Positions 45,921 through 57,346 of a DNA stretch of 64,000 nt are shown piece by piece. This DNA is from Dendrolimus kikuchii. Lineage: Eukaryota; Arthropoda; Insecta; Lepidoptera; Lasiocampidae. Position numbers and translations under genes: made by a program. The DNA lies in contig CM034405.1 in NCBI GenBank assembly GCA_019925095.2, forward strand, positions 12,053,401-12,117,400. Reading direction: 5' to 3'. The number at the start of each line of letters is the position of its first letter. The first letter of the stretch is position 1. Below the pieces are notes generated by a model. It searched no databases and was not told where the DNA came from. It saw only the letters and a program-made list of their open reading frames with translations.

Positions 45921-48550
45921 TCTATTTTACACAACTTATTATTCCGATCGGCAGTTTTCGTATTCGCAGAAAAGTACAGACCGGTCGTCGGCATGTAAAT
46001 AATCTATATCGAACTTTGTAGGCAAGAGGAAATGACAGTGTTGCTTACACATATTATTCGCACATCGGCCCGCGTTACTAAATTTGGTCTCCTGCGCAGG
46101 TACACTGGGACAGTTGTGTAAAACTGTAGTATTTTTGTAGGGTTACAAAGAGTCTTCAGTTTTACTTTAATTAAAATACTTCTGTAAAATTAACGATTTC
46201 AGTAAATCGCTGTACGTAACACAAACTTTGCACATAATAATATTAGTCTATTGAAGTGTACTTGTGTATGTCGAAGTTTCAGTTCAGTTGTTTCCAAAAG
46301 CCGTGGAACAACAATTGTTAATATTCATAAGCGTTGTCTCTCGCTAAGTGTGAGAGCTCGTAACGCTTTATTTTATGACCTTATAATACTTCGTCTACAA
46401 CTGGGGTTCCTAAACTTATAGCTTTACGTACCCCCGTCAAATCTCCAAAATATTAGCTCTTAAAAAAATCTGGCTGTAGATAATATGAAATAATGAATTT
46501 GATGTTAGCAGGGTAGTTGACAGTCACATCAACTCAGATACTCTTTATCATCTTAAAAAAAGCCAACGCCGCCTAGATTTTCTTTACAAACGTTGCAAAT
46601 TATAGCTTCAGTAATAGCCTTGCAGAGATTCGGGTGAGAATGTACTAAATATACCAAATATTAACTATTTGGGCAGGGTTTCCCCTTTTTTATTGTTCAG
46701 CCTTTGATGTGACTATTCACACAGCACAGTAAGCACTGAACACCGTCTACACTCCGCTACGCCTTTTATACGAAAATACTACCCTACAAAACAATAACAT
46801 AGCATCACTGCTAAAAATAGCAATTACATCATAGTGTTGCCAGTATAAAAAAAACCATTATAATAATTAGTTACTGATGCATTAAATTATCTAAACAATA
46901 ATTTAATGGGCTTCTAAAATTAACTAACCGGTAAAAAATGGTAATTTAATTATAAATCGAATCATTTGATAAATCGACTAAAATGATTATCTATGACTAT
47001 TGTCTATGTGATATTAATATACACTATGGTTCTCATGACTACTGTGGTGGAATATTCTAACACTTCATTTCTGTGGCGAAACAAACCTTTTCTCCTACAG
47101 GCTGGCAGAACAGATTTTTAGTTTATAATTGACAACTATTATGTCACATTACATACAGAGAAAAATTCGTCACGAAAATTCACATATTTTAATCCCTTTA
47201 AATCCAGTAATATATTAGATATTATTACTTTCGGCTATGTAAATATTATATACGAAATTACATATTTTGCAAATGAACGTGTTGTTTATTTCGGCAACGA
47301 CACGTCATTTCTATAACGAGTGCGAATAAATTATTGTTTAAACAGTAATTACAATTATTTTTATGATGATATTTTAAAATTATATTGACAGCATTGGGCG
47401 CCCGCGCTTTTATATGAAAACTATTGTGCAATGGTAAACTACCCCATTAAAGTGATAAGTAGGCTTACTTCTTGATGCAAATGATGTCGATTATGGGTGC
47501 GTGTTGCATTGATCGTGCGTTTTGTACACCTCATTCAGGTAAGTAGCCACCATTATGTAAATTTTGTCGCGTACACCATAAAATTAACCCGCGTATCCCG
47601 GGGGTTATACCTATGCTACTTTGAGAATCCCTGGTTTACCACATCACGGCCAATTTATTATTAGAGGCAAAATGAAAACAAACTTTCGCTATAGCGCGAA
47701 GTCGACATCGTTTTACGTAACGCCCGAATTCTATCCCCGAAACACAAAATATTTCGCTGGAATTCTGCTTATTGGAAATAAATCCTGGATGAAACGGGAT
47801 CACGCCTATTCAAGGACCGCATGTACATGTAGGTAAGTGATAAGCCGACGAGCCTACGGGTGACCGTCACACATGAAAGAGATTATAACTTAATTATTCT
47901 CTTCCGTACCAAGATTAATGTTTAATCCAACTTATTTCTGGGTAAAACATGTTTTGATGAACGACATTATTCAGACATGTTACTTTTTTTACACAGTACA
48001 AGGATATTGTTTTTATAAGAATGTTTTTAAAGTGAAACTTCTTTAGAATGAATCGTTGTGATTCGAAACTCGATGAAACGAAAAAGCGACACTAAAAAAG
48101 ATAAAGACATAAATATATAGGACTAAGCCTGTGAGAGAATGAGATACGAGTTATACATTGTGGATCACATATTAGAGAGACAATAAGACCGATGATCAAA
48201 CATAGGTCCAATTTGGACCGAAATAAAACTGATAATAATATTTTTTAGACTAAAATAGTGAAAAATTTAAATTGATACTTAGAAGTTTATTTTGAATTAT
48301 AATAGGTTGACGGATATAAGCTAAAGGAGTTCTATTTATATTAATAAAAGTTAGACAAGAATAATCTGTGAATATATTATCTGAAATTTCATTTCTACTA
48401 CGTGTGAACTGCACACACACACATTTTTTGTTTTAATTATCTATATTATTAGTCTATTATATCTATTATCTAGTATTCAAACAAAACAGGCTTGAATCAG
48501 ACCAAGTAAAGTAGCTAAGTACACTAGGAAAAACTCAGACGCAAATATAA
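45921..48550. other. No gene seen; possible exon end at 47830
   Basis: Mostly AT-rich. 47621-47836 has an open frame of 71 codons and overlaps ACATGTAG then GTAAGTGA, a strong donor sequence at 47831, but has no acceptor or family motif. Nothing else supported. Confidence 0.35.
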
Positions 48551-48660
48551 TTGAGGTTGCCTAGAAGAGATCACTATATACGATAAGGCCGCCCATTGGT
48601 CAAAAGCAATTATGTATCCGTATTTAATTGTGAACAGTAAAGAATTTTTCATTCATTCAT
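48551..48660 (+). repeat. LINE 3' tail with (CATT)n end, copy 3
   Basis: GAGGTTGCCTAGAAGAGATC, ATAAGGCCGCCCATTGGTCA and ATTTTTCATTCATTCAT match the ends of the copies at 17790 and 24150. Confidence 0.6.
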
Positions 48661-49102
48661 ATCATCATGCTTTCTGTTTTTAGGTCGCTTTCTAGCATCG
48701 ATGCATCCTCATTTGGTAGGAATGAAGCAGAGAGGGAAGTTATCTCAAGCTCCCGCTCCAACTCCTTCTTGACCAGCATAAGGAGGAGAAGGCGTCCCAT
48801 TTGTGTCCGCTCCTTCCTCAAACAATCCCCTACTGTAGCCTCGATCAAATTGACCAACGCCAAACAAGTGAATTCTTGTGGACACTCAAAAAGACATACT
48901 TTACGAAACCGTTGGTTCTTCTACATACACAATTCTAGCATTGTTAATTTTAATCGTTTTTTATTGCCGGTAACTGATAAATAGACAGACGCAATAATGA
49001 CAGAGATTTTCTATATTCATATAAAATACCAAAAAAATAAAATATACGCTTAATTGGGCAAGGCAGTAATGTGTTCATAGTATAAAAATGACAATACATC
49101 TC
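48661..49102. other. No gene recognised; overlapping open frames
   Basis: 48657-48984 is open on both strands (68 codons minus, 105 plus) with higher GC than its surroundings. The minus frame contains LLLLMLVKKELERELEITSL. No family was recognised, so this may be an old LINE fragment. Confidence 0.3.
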
Positions 49103-49382
49103 TTTTTTTTATTGCAGGAGTTCAGCAGACAGGCAGACGGCCCACTTAATGGAAAGCGGTTACCATCGCCTATGGACATTTGCAGCACCAAAGGTCACTG
49201 GAACCTGGCCACTAATGCCGGAACAAAACTCAAGGTTGTTATGGTGACATGCTTTAGACTAGGTATGGTAGCCATCCAGTTGGGCATGTGCCCTGCCACC
49301 TGGCTGTGGGTTGTTTAGTCGCCTCTTACGACAGGCCGTCCGGCCGCAGGAAATTGTATTCTTTCTTCGTTCCTGCACAGAT
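49103..49382 (-). repeat. SINE family A with internal deletion
   Basis: T-run and CAGGAGTTCAGCAGACAGGC at the tail end, CGTTCCTGCACAGAT at the start. The segment with the GAGAGCAGCAGCGCATTTG block is deleted. Confidence 0.85.
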
Positions 49383-50348
49383 AATGATTACTTGCTAAGC
49401 TACTTCTTATTTTGAAAAATAAATTGAAACTGAAGTTCTTAAATGCACGGTTCAGATATTCACGTGTGTCGAGCTGCGGGTTACGCCCTATTTTTTCTAT
49501 AAAATATAGAGTAAGGAAATATTAGTTATATTTATAGAATGTAACAATTACTTTTTGAAAGGTATAGCCTTGGAGGCAACAAAAAATTCCATTTTCGATT
49601 AACAAAGACGCGTCTACACCTAACAACGCTCATTACCGTGATTTATTAAACAAAAACCTCCTTGTTTTAAAAAGTATAACAAATAGCAAAAGGGGTCAAT
49701 ATACCAACTCATTTAATAGCGCAGACAAACTTTTTTTTACCCATTCACAGCGGTGCTGATTTATCTATACCTTCCATTCCTGCGGTAGGGGGCGTTTTAG
49801 ACCTTGTATTAAAACTTAAACATCTTTAAGATTCTGGAAATAGACTGTTATATAATTACAGTACCAAGTCACTGTAGCGTCGTAAATATGAGTTGACATC
49901 TTAAAAACAAACTTACAAAACAGTACACTCATTTTCTACGCGGAAACAATAGCGACATTATATTCTTTGGCAAAGAAAACAAAATGTCCGGGGCGGACCT
50001 CGGACCAACAAATTCCTTTAGAAAGTTACGAACGAAAACAACAGACTATCTGCAACGTTGTGACAGTTTATTATTTTCCTAGAGGGATTTTAGAGTTTTT
50101 TGATTTCCACGAAAAACACAAGTACAAAATAAGTATTCTGGTTAGATGGATTCAAAAAATCGGTATTTTTTGCATAAATTGTTTCCTTAATATATTTAGA
50201 ATGGTGGGAAAGTGAATTTTTAAAATTCGAAGCCATTATAAAGATACAGCAGTTAGAAGAGATTGTTTTATGTCGGCTTGATATCTGACACCCTTGTATA
50301 CAAATTATGCTTACAAGTACTGAGAAGTTTAAACAAATTTAGAAAACT
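49383..50348. other. No gene seen
   Basis: Nothing supported. An 82-codon frame at 49967 has no motif. Confidence 0.4.
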
Positions 50349-50353
50349 ATTAG

Positions 50354-50465
50354 TGTTTTATATGTTAATTAAATAAAACTTGCACATGAGCTTGTCTGAC
50401 ATCTTTTATTAATCATGTGACCTGTTGGTGTTGCCACTAGGCATGTTACAGCTACATATATCACA
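50354..50465 (-). repeat. 3' LTR, 112 bp
   Basis: On the minus strand it begins TGTGATATATG and ends ATATAAAACA, with an AATAAAA poly(A) signal inside. It differs from the 5' LTR at a single position (50389 or so). Confidence 0.95.
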
Positions 50466-50478
50466 TCCCCCCCCTTAA
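50466..50478 (-). promoter_or_regulatory. Polypurine tract
   Basis: The minus strand reads TTAAGGGGGGGGA directly before the 3' LTR, the expected place and composition for the plus-strand primer. Confidence 0.9.
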
Positions 50479-50526
50479 TATTATTTAAATTTCTATATGT
50501 TAATTATTACCCCATTAATTACACTT

Positions 50527-53500
50527 TTATTGATACAGATAATAATCACCCAGGTGTCGTGGAGTTCTTATGATTCGACCTGATCTTGTGTTTCTAGTTT
50601 CTCCTTCATTACTTTCCACAGCACTCTGTGGAATTGTACCAGGGAGTTCAGGGGCTGCACAAGAAACAGGGTTGCTAATATTATTCTCATTTAAATAACC
50701 CTCTAACTCATTATTCCTTTCCTTAAACTCATTTTTACATTTTGTAATATGTCTAGTATTCCTGACCAATACATTGCCTGTTTCATTTTTTACAGCAAAA
50801 GACCTAGGACCCACTTTCTTAACAATTTTACTTGGATACCACCTTTTATTTGGGACATTTTGTATAAGTGTATTTTCTCCCTCTATAAATGACTTTCTTA
50901 CTCTAGAATTTTTATTATAGTAAGTCCTAGATTTTTCTCTGTTCACATCAATTTGTTGTTTTATTCCCATAGGTATAACTGGCTCAAGATATGCTTTAGA
51001 ACAAGGAAGGTTTGTTCGTAGCATTCTACACATAAGAAGTTGTGATGGGCTGAAATCTAGCCCAGCGACTGGAGTAATTCTGTAATGCAACATGGCCACA
51101 CTAAAATCAGTTTTACTGTCCATACATTTTTTCATCATATTTTTGACAATGCCTACTGCCTTTTCTGCTAGACCGTTGGACTGAGGGTATCTAGGACTAG
51201 AATTAATTAACTTGATATCATATTCATTGGCGAACAACTTAAAAGTGAAGCTATTAAATGGCATATTATCACTTACTATCCACTTTGGGATTCCATGTGT
51301 GGCAAAAATATATTTACACTCTTTAACAACTTCCTGAGCTGTTTTATTCTCTAACTCCTTTACTTCTATCCACTTTGAATAAAAATCAACAACAATTAGA
51401 TAATCTTTAGATGAAAAATGACAAATGGCCATACCCACTTTCATGAACGGTAGGTCTGGAATATCATGTGACATGAGAGGTTCTTTAACACAAGAATATC
51501 TAAATTTTTCACAAGAACAACATTTTAAAACAAATTCTTCTATATCACCTGACATTTCTGGCCAATACAAGACTTTCCTAGCTTTATTTTTAGACTTCAC
51601 AACCCCTGAGTGACCTTCATGAATAATATACAGCATTTCTCTTCTTAAACTCTTAGGTATAAGTATTCTATCATAATAGTAAATAATGCCATTTTTAACA
51701 GTTAGGTCATTCTTTAACTTGTATAATACTCTTAATTCTTTACCTACAATATGCTTGTCATTTTTTGGCCAACTTGAGTTAAACCATATTAATATTTGGT
51801 TCAAATTACAATCATTTTTTGTTTCAGTCTGAATTTGTAACATTCTTTTGTCAGAAACGGGTAAATCTTGCTCTAAACCATGTACTATTTCAGAATCTAC
51901 ACAATGAACTAATTCTCTAAGTAAAGGTTCCTCCTGAGCATTTGTTTTAATAAAATTTCTAGATAAGTAATCAGCTATAAACATTTTTTCACCTGGAATG
52001 TATTTTATTGTGAAATCATATTTTAAAAGTTTGAGTACCATACGTTGTAACCTGGCAGATATTTTATTTATATTTTTACTTAAGATTGCAACCAAAGGTT
52101 TGTGATCAGTTTCGATTACAATTTTCCTACCGTAAACAAATTGATGATACTTCTCCATTGCGGCACAAATTGCAAACAACTCTTTTTCAATGGGAGCCCA
52201 CCTGGTCTGGCATTCAGTGTAAGATCTTGAATAAAATGAAATGGGTCTTCCTTCCTGTAATAAACATGCTCCTAAACCTGCATTAGAACTGTCTGTCTGT
52301 AATGTTAGAATACCATTTTTTTTTAAAATGGCTAGGGTGGGTGTACAAGTGAATTTTTCTTTTAATTCTAAAAACGCTTTTCGGTGATTACTATCCCAAT
52401 GCCAGTCATTCTCTTTTTTTAGCAAACTTCTTAACGGTTCAGTGGATTTTGTATAATGTGGTATAAATTTACTAAGATAATTAGTCATTCCCAAAAATTT
52501 TTGCAGTTGTTTTACATTTTTAGGTTCTTCCAACTCTAAGATGGGTTTTATATGTTCAGAATCTACTTTAATGCCTTCTTTAGATATAACTAATCCTACA
52601 TATTTTACACTGTCCTGACTAAATTGAATTTTCTTACTATTGAACTTTACATTATACTTTCTAGCTCTTTCTAATACAGTTTGTAAAATCATATCATGCT
52701 CTTTCTGATCTTTACCTGCTACTATAAGATCATAAAAATACAGATGTACTCCCACAATGTCACTAAATATACTATTATTTATACGTTGCATTACCTCTGG
52801 AGCAGATGTTATTCCAAATGGCATTCTTAAAAACCTATATCGGCCAAATGGCGTACCAAATGTACACACCTTATCTTTGTCAATCAATTCAACCTGAAAA
52901 AAACCATCTTTTAAATCTAGGACAGTAAACACTTCCTTACCAGGTAAGTCATTGTAAATTTCTTCAGGTGATGGTATCTGAAAATTTTCCCGCATTATGG
53001 CCTTATTTAGATCTTTTGGATCAAGACACAACCTTAGGGACTTATCAGGTTTTTCTACAATAACTAGATTATTGCACCATTTTGTTGGCTCTTCTACTTT
53101 TTCTATAACTTTTTTAGATTCATATCTCTGTAAGGTTTCTTTAAGTCTTTCCTTGATAGCATATGGAACTCTCCTAATTGGTTTTATGACAGGATCAGCT
53201 TCTTTCAATTGTATCTTATAACACCCAATTCGTCCCAGTCCTTGGAAAACATCTTTATTTTTATTTATAAACTCAATTTTAGCTGTATTACATAGTGTTA
53301 TTCCTTCAACTCGCTTTACAAAATCAAGCCTCATACAATCTGGTAAACCCAGCACTGGTTGAGCTGATAAATCAATCACTGTAAAACATAACTTTTTCAC
53401 TACATTATTTTTAATTACACAGTCAAGTTGTACTGAACCTACAGCTTTTATCTTTTGTTGGTTGTACACAACCAACACTGTTTGGGTTTCTTTTAATATA

Positions 53501-53620
53501 CTATTCCCTTTGACTTTATTATAAATCTGCAATGGTAATGTGTTACAGTCTGCTCCTGTGTCCATCTTGAATACTACTGGAACTCCATTGATTTTCAACG
53601 TTTCTAACCAAGGTTGAATT
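50527..53620 (-). CDS. pol: Pol polyprotein: protease, RT, RNase H, integrase (RT and IN catalytic substitutions)
   Basis: Processed from Gag-Pol to copy the element's RNA into DNA and insert it. Positions count from the codon at 53598. Protease: KMDTGADCNTL at about 12. RT: LRLCLDPKDLN, FTVLDLKDGFFQ (first catalytic Asp present), FLRMPFGITSAP, then LYFYDLIVAG at about 286-295. In that last motif residue 289 is Tyr where the YxDD box needs the first of its two Asp (codon at 52732-52734). RNase H: LQTDSSNAGLGACLLQ, WAPIEKELFA, TDHKPL and ADYLSR, intact. Integrase: HHCC finger (HEGHSG, then CCSC), VGMAICHF with Ala 724 where the first Asp of D,D,E is expected (codon 51427-51429), SDNMPF with the second Asp, and AEKAV with the Glu. 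A GPY/F-like GPRSFAV follows. No ATG near the start fits, so translation must come from the frameshift at 53619-53625. No stops in over 1000 codons. Confidence 0.93.
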
Positions 53621-54461
53621 TTAAACTTTCCATACTCATAATACTTCCGACTCTGAGCTCATCACTACTTTCACTATATTCTTCAAGATTATCTACTTTT
53701 TTCTTATCATACTTGTAAGTGTTGGTATTTCTTTGAGGCGCTTTACACATCGCAGCAAAATGATTATATTTATTGCATTTAAGGCACCTACGACCAAACG
53801 CTGGACACATCCTCGGCATGTGAGTACTTCCACAATAGTTACAGTCTTTCCCTCTAGGTCTGACTCCAGTTTTTCTTACTACATCCACTTCACAACTTTG
53901 ACCTGCTATGGATAGATCAATTTTGTTTTCAAGAAGTTCAATTTGAGCTTTTCCAGCTTCCACTGCTCTGCATATCTTCAATGTTTGTTCTAAATCTAAG
54001 TCTTCTTCTCTTAACAGTCTTTCCTTTATATTCTTGTTAACACATCCTACTACTATCATCATTATAATTAACCTGTTATTAAGTTCTCCTAACTCACATG
54101 TCCTGGCTTTGTTTCTTAACCTTGTTACATAATGATTGATATTTTCATGCTCTTCTTGTCGCATTTGTAAAAACTCGTATGTATTCAGCGTTAAATTCTT
54201 TCTGGGTGACGCATAAGTGTCAAACATCTGGAGTAAGTCATTAAGAATTTCAGTTTTTTCCGATCTTTTATCAATTGAAGCATTGTACACTTCCAGCGCT
54301 TCATCCCCAGCACAATTTAAAAATATGGCTACTTTTCTTGCCTCTGAAGCACCAGACAGGTTTGCCGCACTTAAGTACAACAAAAATTTTTGCTTGAACG
54401 TACTCCAGTTGTTATCTGGGCCCGTTAATATGACACCATTCGGTGGCTTTATTCCTTCCAT
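53604..54461 (-). CDS. gag: Gag: capsid and two zinc knuckles
   Basis: Structural protein that packages the element's RNA in a cytoplasmic particle. ATG at 54461 is the first in frame (MEGIKPPNGVILTG). An upstream TTG at 54467 is not needed. The capsid-like part covers about residues 10-180, including QKFLLYL, VAIFLNCAG, LQMRQEEHENINHYVTRLRN and ERLLREEDLDLEQ. Two C-terminal knuckles follow: CNYCGSTHMPRMC (CX2CX3HX4C, one residue shorter than usual) and CLKCNKYNHFAAMC (CX2CX4HX4C, standard). A basic and then acidic tail precedes the stop at 53604-53606. About 285 residues, normal for a small Ty3/gypsy gag. The end overlaps the pol frame through the slippery site. Confidence 0.92.
   Translation of the reverse strand: MEGIKPPNGVILTGPDNNWSTFKQKFLLYLSAANLSGASEARKVAIFLNCAGDEALEVYNASIDKRSEKTEILNDLLQMFDTYASPRKNLTLNTYEFLQMRQEEHENINHYVTRLRNKARTCELGELNNRLIIMMIVVGCVNKNIKERLLREEDLDLEQTLKICRAVEAGKAQIELLENKIDLSIAGQSCEVDVVRKTGVRPRGKDCNYCGSTHMPRMCPAFGRRCLKCNKYNHFAAMCKAPQRNTNTYKYDKKKVDNLEEYSESSDELRVGSIMSMESLKFNLG
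53619..53625 (-). promoter_or_regulatory. -1 ribosomal frameshift heptamer
   Basis: The minus strand reads T TTA AAA in the gag frame (codons AGT TTA AAA TTC), a classic X XXY YYZ site five codons before the gag stop. Slipping back one base continues into the pol frame as KIQPWLETLKINGVPV and reaches the protease. The downstream stimulatory structure was not folded. Confidence 0.85.
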
Positions 54462-54503
54462 TTTCAACTGTTTAGTTTTACTGGTTTTATAACATTCTTT
54501 CGG

Positions 54504-54521
54504 TTTTTACACCTGACACCA
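54504..54521 (-). promoter_or_regulatory. Primer binding site
   Basis: The minus strand reads TGGTGTCAGGTGTAAAAA directly after the 5' LTR. The first nine bases suit the CCA end of a tRNA with ...CTGACACCA, as in tRNA-Leu; beyond that the match weakens. Primer identity is therefore inference. Confidence 0.65.
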
Positions 54522-54633
54522 TGTTTTATATGTTAATTAAATAAAACTTGCACATAAGCTTGTCTGACATCTTTTATTAATCATGTGACCTGTTGGTGTT
54601 GCCACTAGGCATGTTACAGCTACATATATCACA
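54522..54633 (-). repeat. 5' LTR, 112 bp
   Basis: Same termini as the 3' LTR (TGTGATATATG to ATATAAAACA). One base differs. The LTR must hold promoter and poly(A) signal in only 112 bp; the minus strand shows GATATATG near the start and AATAAAAG in the middle. Confidence 0.95.
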
Positions 54634-54638
54634 ATTAG

Positions 54639-55475
54639 ACTAGTTATTTACATTAAGGTAGACCAGGTATCGCAGATTAATGGTAAGTTAGAATTTTTAT
54701 AGTTGTAACTGTACTTGAAACTTCAAACGTGTTAATCTTAATACTATGTTTTTCAAGCTATCCTGGAGGAAAGTTCATAACATCTTGAGAATGGCTTGGC
54801 CGATTCATATCAAATTTATAGGGCCAACTCAGCATAATTAGACGCAAGGAATGATCTGTTATCACCCCAAAATTTAAAATATTTCTATTTTTTTTTAACA
54901 TAACGTTGACAAAAAATATTATAAAAATCGTTTTTTTTTGTTCCGAAGTCTGTCAAAAATCCAATTTTCAAAATTATATTTTCATGATAGTCCAATCCGT
55001 GGATATAAGCTTACAGATTAAAACACCACTACTTTTTTTAAGTTTTAGATAAGCCAATCAGCTGATTTTGTGGAGGGAGTGAGCGTCCATTTTTTCGAGG
55101 AAGGTGTCTTCAGAGCGCTATAACTTTGGTTCTAATGAATATTTTTAGCTGTAAATTTATATGTATACTCATGAAACGTTTATTAATTTATTTTCTATCC
55201 CCATCCTTGTGAATAAGATGTATAAGGCTCATTTATACATAAATAATCCCAAAAAATGCTTAAAAATCCGACCGTCAAACCTGAAAACCTCCTTTATATT
55301 AAAGCTTTAATGTGAAGACAGAATATCTACTATTAAAACATACACTCTTCATAGACACATATTCTCACTATAACACCAAATGTTAAGTTGTCCAGGTCTT
55401 AAACTACATATAACTAGTCTGTAATTTGAGTCAATTGAGAAGGTGACACATTCTATAAAAAATTCTTAAACCATT

Positions 55476-55478
<3 letters not shown>
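54639..55478. other. No gene seen
   Basis: AT-rich. Nothing supported. Confidence 0.4.

Positions 55479-55550
<72 letters not shown>
55479..55550. repeat. (TA)n microsatellite
   Basis: Uninterrupted TA run directly before the hairpin at 55558. Confidence 0.95.
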
Positions 55551-55557
<7 letters not shown>

Positions 55558-55630
55558 ATTGCAAGGTTTTTTAACGCCTGTTTTATTTTATGGAAGTGAA
55601 AATAAAACAGGTGTTAAAAAACCTTGCAAT
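55558..55630. repeat. 73-nt near-perfect hairpin
   Basis: Arms of 32 bp (55558-55589 and 55599-55630) starting ATTGCAAGGTTTTTTAAC and ending GTTAAAAAACCTTGCAAT flank a 9-nt loop. There is a single non-Watson-Crick position, which is a G-U pair in one transcript. Size and shape resemble a tiny fold-back MITE or a pre-miRNA-like hairpin. Confidence 0.9.
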
Positions 55631-56712
55631 CATTATAAGGTACTTATTAAATATCATGATAAAGATAATTATAATTAAATTTGAACAATAATGATTACGC
55701 CATTTGCCTCATTAAAGATATGACGTCACAATTTGCTACGCTCGTACAAAATCTAGGCGGCCTCAGTGTTTTTGAAGACGATAAAAAACAGTATCTGAAT
55801 TGACTGTCAACTATCCTATTAGAGGTTCCACGCTCCAATGATAGATAATACATAGTTATATTTGATAGACATTAACTGTTTATTTTTTAGTAATTAAATA
55901 TTTCAAGTGGGTATATGTTTGTATGTATATAGGTAGAATCATGTTTATGTATGCAAACTAGACGATGAGTAACATCATCTATAATTTTAGATGTAAACAC
56001 ATCAATAGAATGTTTACAAAAAGTAGCTTTTGTGGAGTTTTAATTGCCCGCCAGCTTATATAACATATTATTCATATCCACATTTAAATTCTTTATAGCA
56101 CTTTCTCTTGCTAAACATATTCTATATCATTAGCAACAAAGTTAATTCCGGAGCGCTGAAAACAAGTATTTCTATCTAACATATAAAAGCCTGTTCGTAG
56201 CCAACAATACCTACTGATACGCGACGAAATCTATTCCCACAGTACAGTAAGTTATTTTTGGTAACTGCTTAAACGTTATAGTATTGAATGATATATAACA
56301 TTATATGATAGAGACTATTCCTGTGTGACTCCGCAAAAGCCATCCACTATTCAGATAATGGCACCAAGTTCCTCAGAGATTTCCGTTTCCTTACTAAAGC
56401 TATTAATCATATACGACTCTTGGTAGGAGACGAAAATGAGCTCAAAATAACTAAAATGAAGCATTATATTTTTGAACTGAAAACTAATATTTTTAGAACT
56501 ACATGAAATACAAAAGAGATTAAAAATTAAAATAACAATACGAATTTATAGCAAATAATTTTTAGTTGAGTGTGTTCTTATAAGTTTAAGTTCTTCTTAA
56601 AACTACGATGACGCGTTGCTAAACGTTACCTACACAAAGTTTATGAATTAAATAGATTTCATTTTAAGTTAAGTATGCCGTAACAATGTTCTTCATGAGT
56701 ATTTAGTTCAAA
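55631..56712. other. No gene seen
   Basis: AT-rich. Nothing supported. Confidence 0.4.
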
Positions 56713-56960
56713 CTAGATTTGCTCGCGACTTCGCCCGCGTGGAAGTTAAACTTTATATCCATAACAAATGTTTATCATGTACATAGCATATCGTGTAAAA
56801 GATTTCGATCTTGCAGGATCCAGATTAATAAAGTAATATAACACACACGATAATTTATAGACTAAGATAATTCTTGCATATTTTCATTTCGTAGCATATT
56901 TAAAATAAACTTTCAGACAGACAGATAATAATTTAAAAAACTGTCGTTTATGATTAAGCC
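56713..56960 (-). mobile_element. Helitron-like terminus, minus strand
   Basis: CTAG at 56713, then ATTTGCTCGCGACTTCGCCC and GCGTGG in the same layout as 24721, with a degenerate hairpin. The 5' end was not located; an AGACAGACAGATAATA block lies near 56920. Confidence 0.45.
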
Positions 56961-57346
56961 ACGTAGTCACCCGCGAGCTGTAACCGTAAAGGCCCTTGTA
57001 CACGCTAAGAAATTTCACCGTGTCTGCGGCAGATAAGACCAATTCATCATGTAGGTGGACAACTAGAATTTAGCCGGATCTAGCCACGAAAACTTGCCGT
57101 GTCTACTACAGATAAATAGGAACGTGTAAGTAAAAGATGAGATTGTTTTCGAGAAGTCGTACGTAGGTCATGGATGGGTGCACTGCACTAATCAAATTTA
57201 AGTCAACGTAAACACGGCCACCCCTACAAACGTACACAAATTACCTAAACCACCTCACCTCCTCCGCCCCTCCCTTCAGCGCAACAATACAGAGTGTGTC
57301 ATGTCTAGCGCAGACAAGATTTTTCTTGGTCACCGCCGGAGCAATG

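Larger units (their letters stand above)
50349..54638 (-). mobile_element. Ty3/gypsy-type LTR retrotransposon, complete
   Basis: The element itself is 50354-54633 (4280 bp), flanked by ATTAG at 50349-50353 and 54634-54638. Order on the minus strand: 5' LTR, primer binding site, gag, -1 frameshift, pol (protease, RT, RNase H, integrase), polypurine tract, 3' LTR. This order defines Ty3/gypsy. The short genome, 112-bp LTRs and two-knuckle gag recall compact lineages such as mag, but the clade was not tested. One base separates the LTRs, so insertion is recent. There is no env-like frame. Catalytic residues are changed in RT and integrase (see pol). Confidence 0.95.

Noticed and set aside
50354..54633. 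Endogenous retrovirus with env
   Set aside because: No third frame between pol and the 3' LTR; the space is only about 50 bp.
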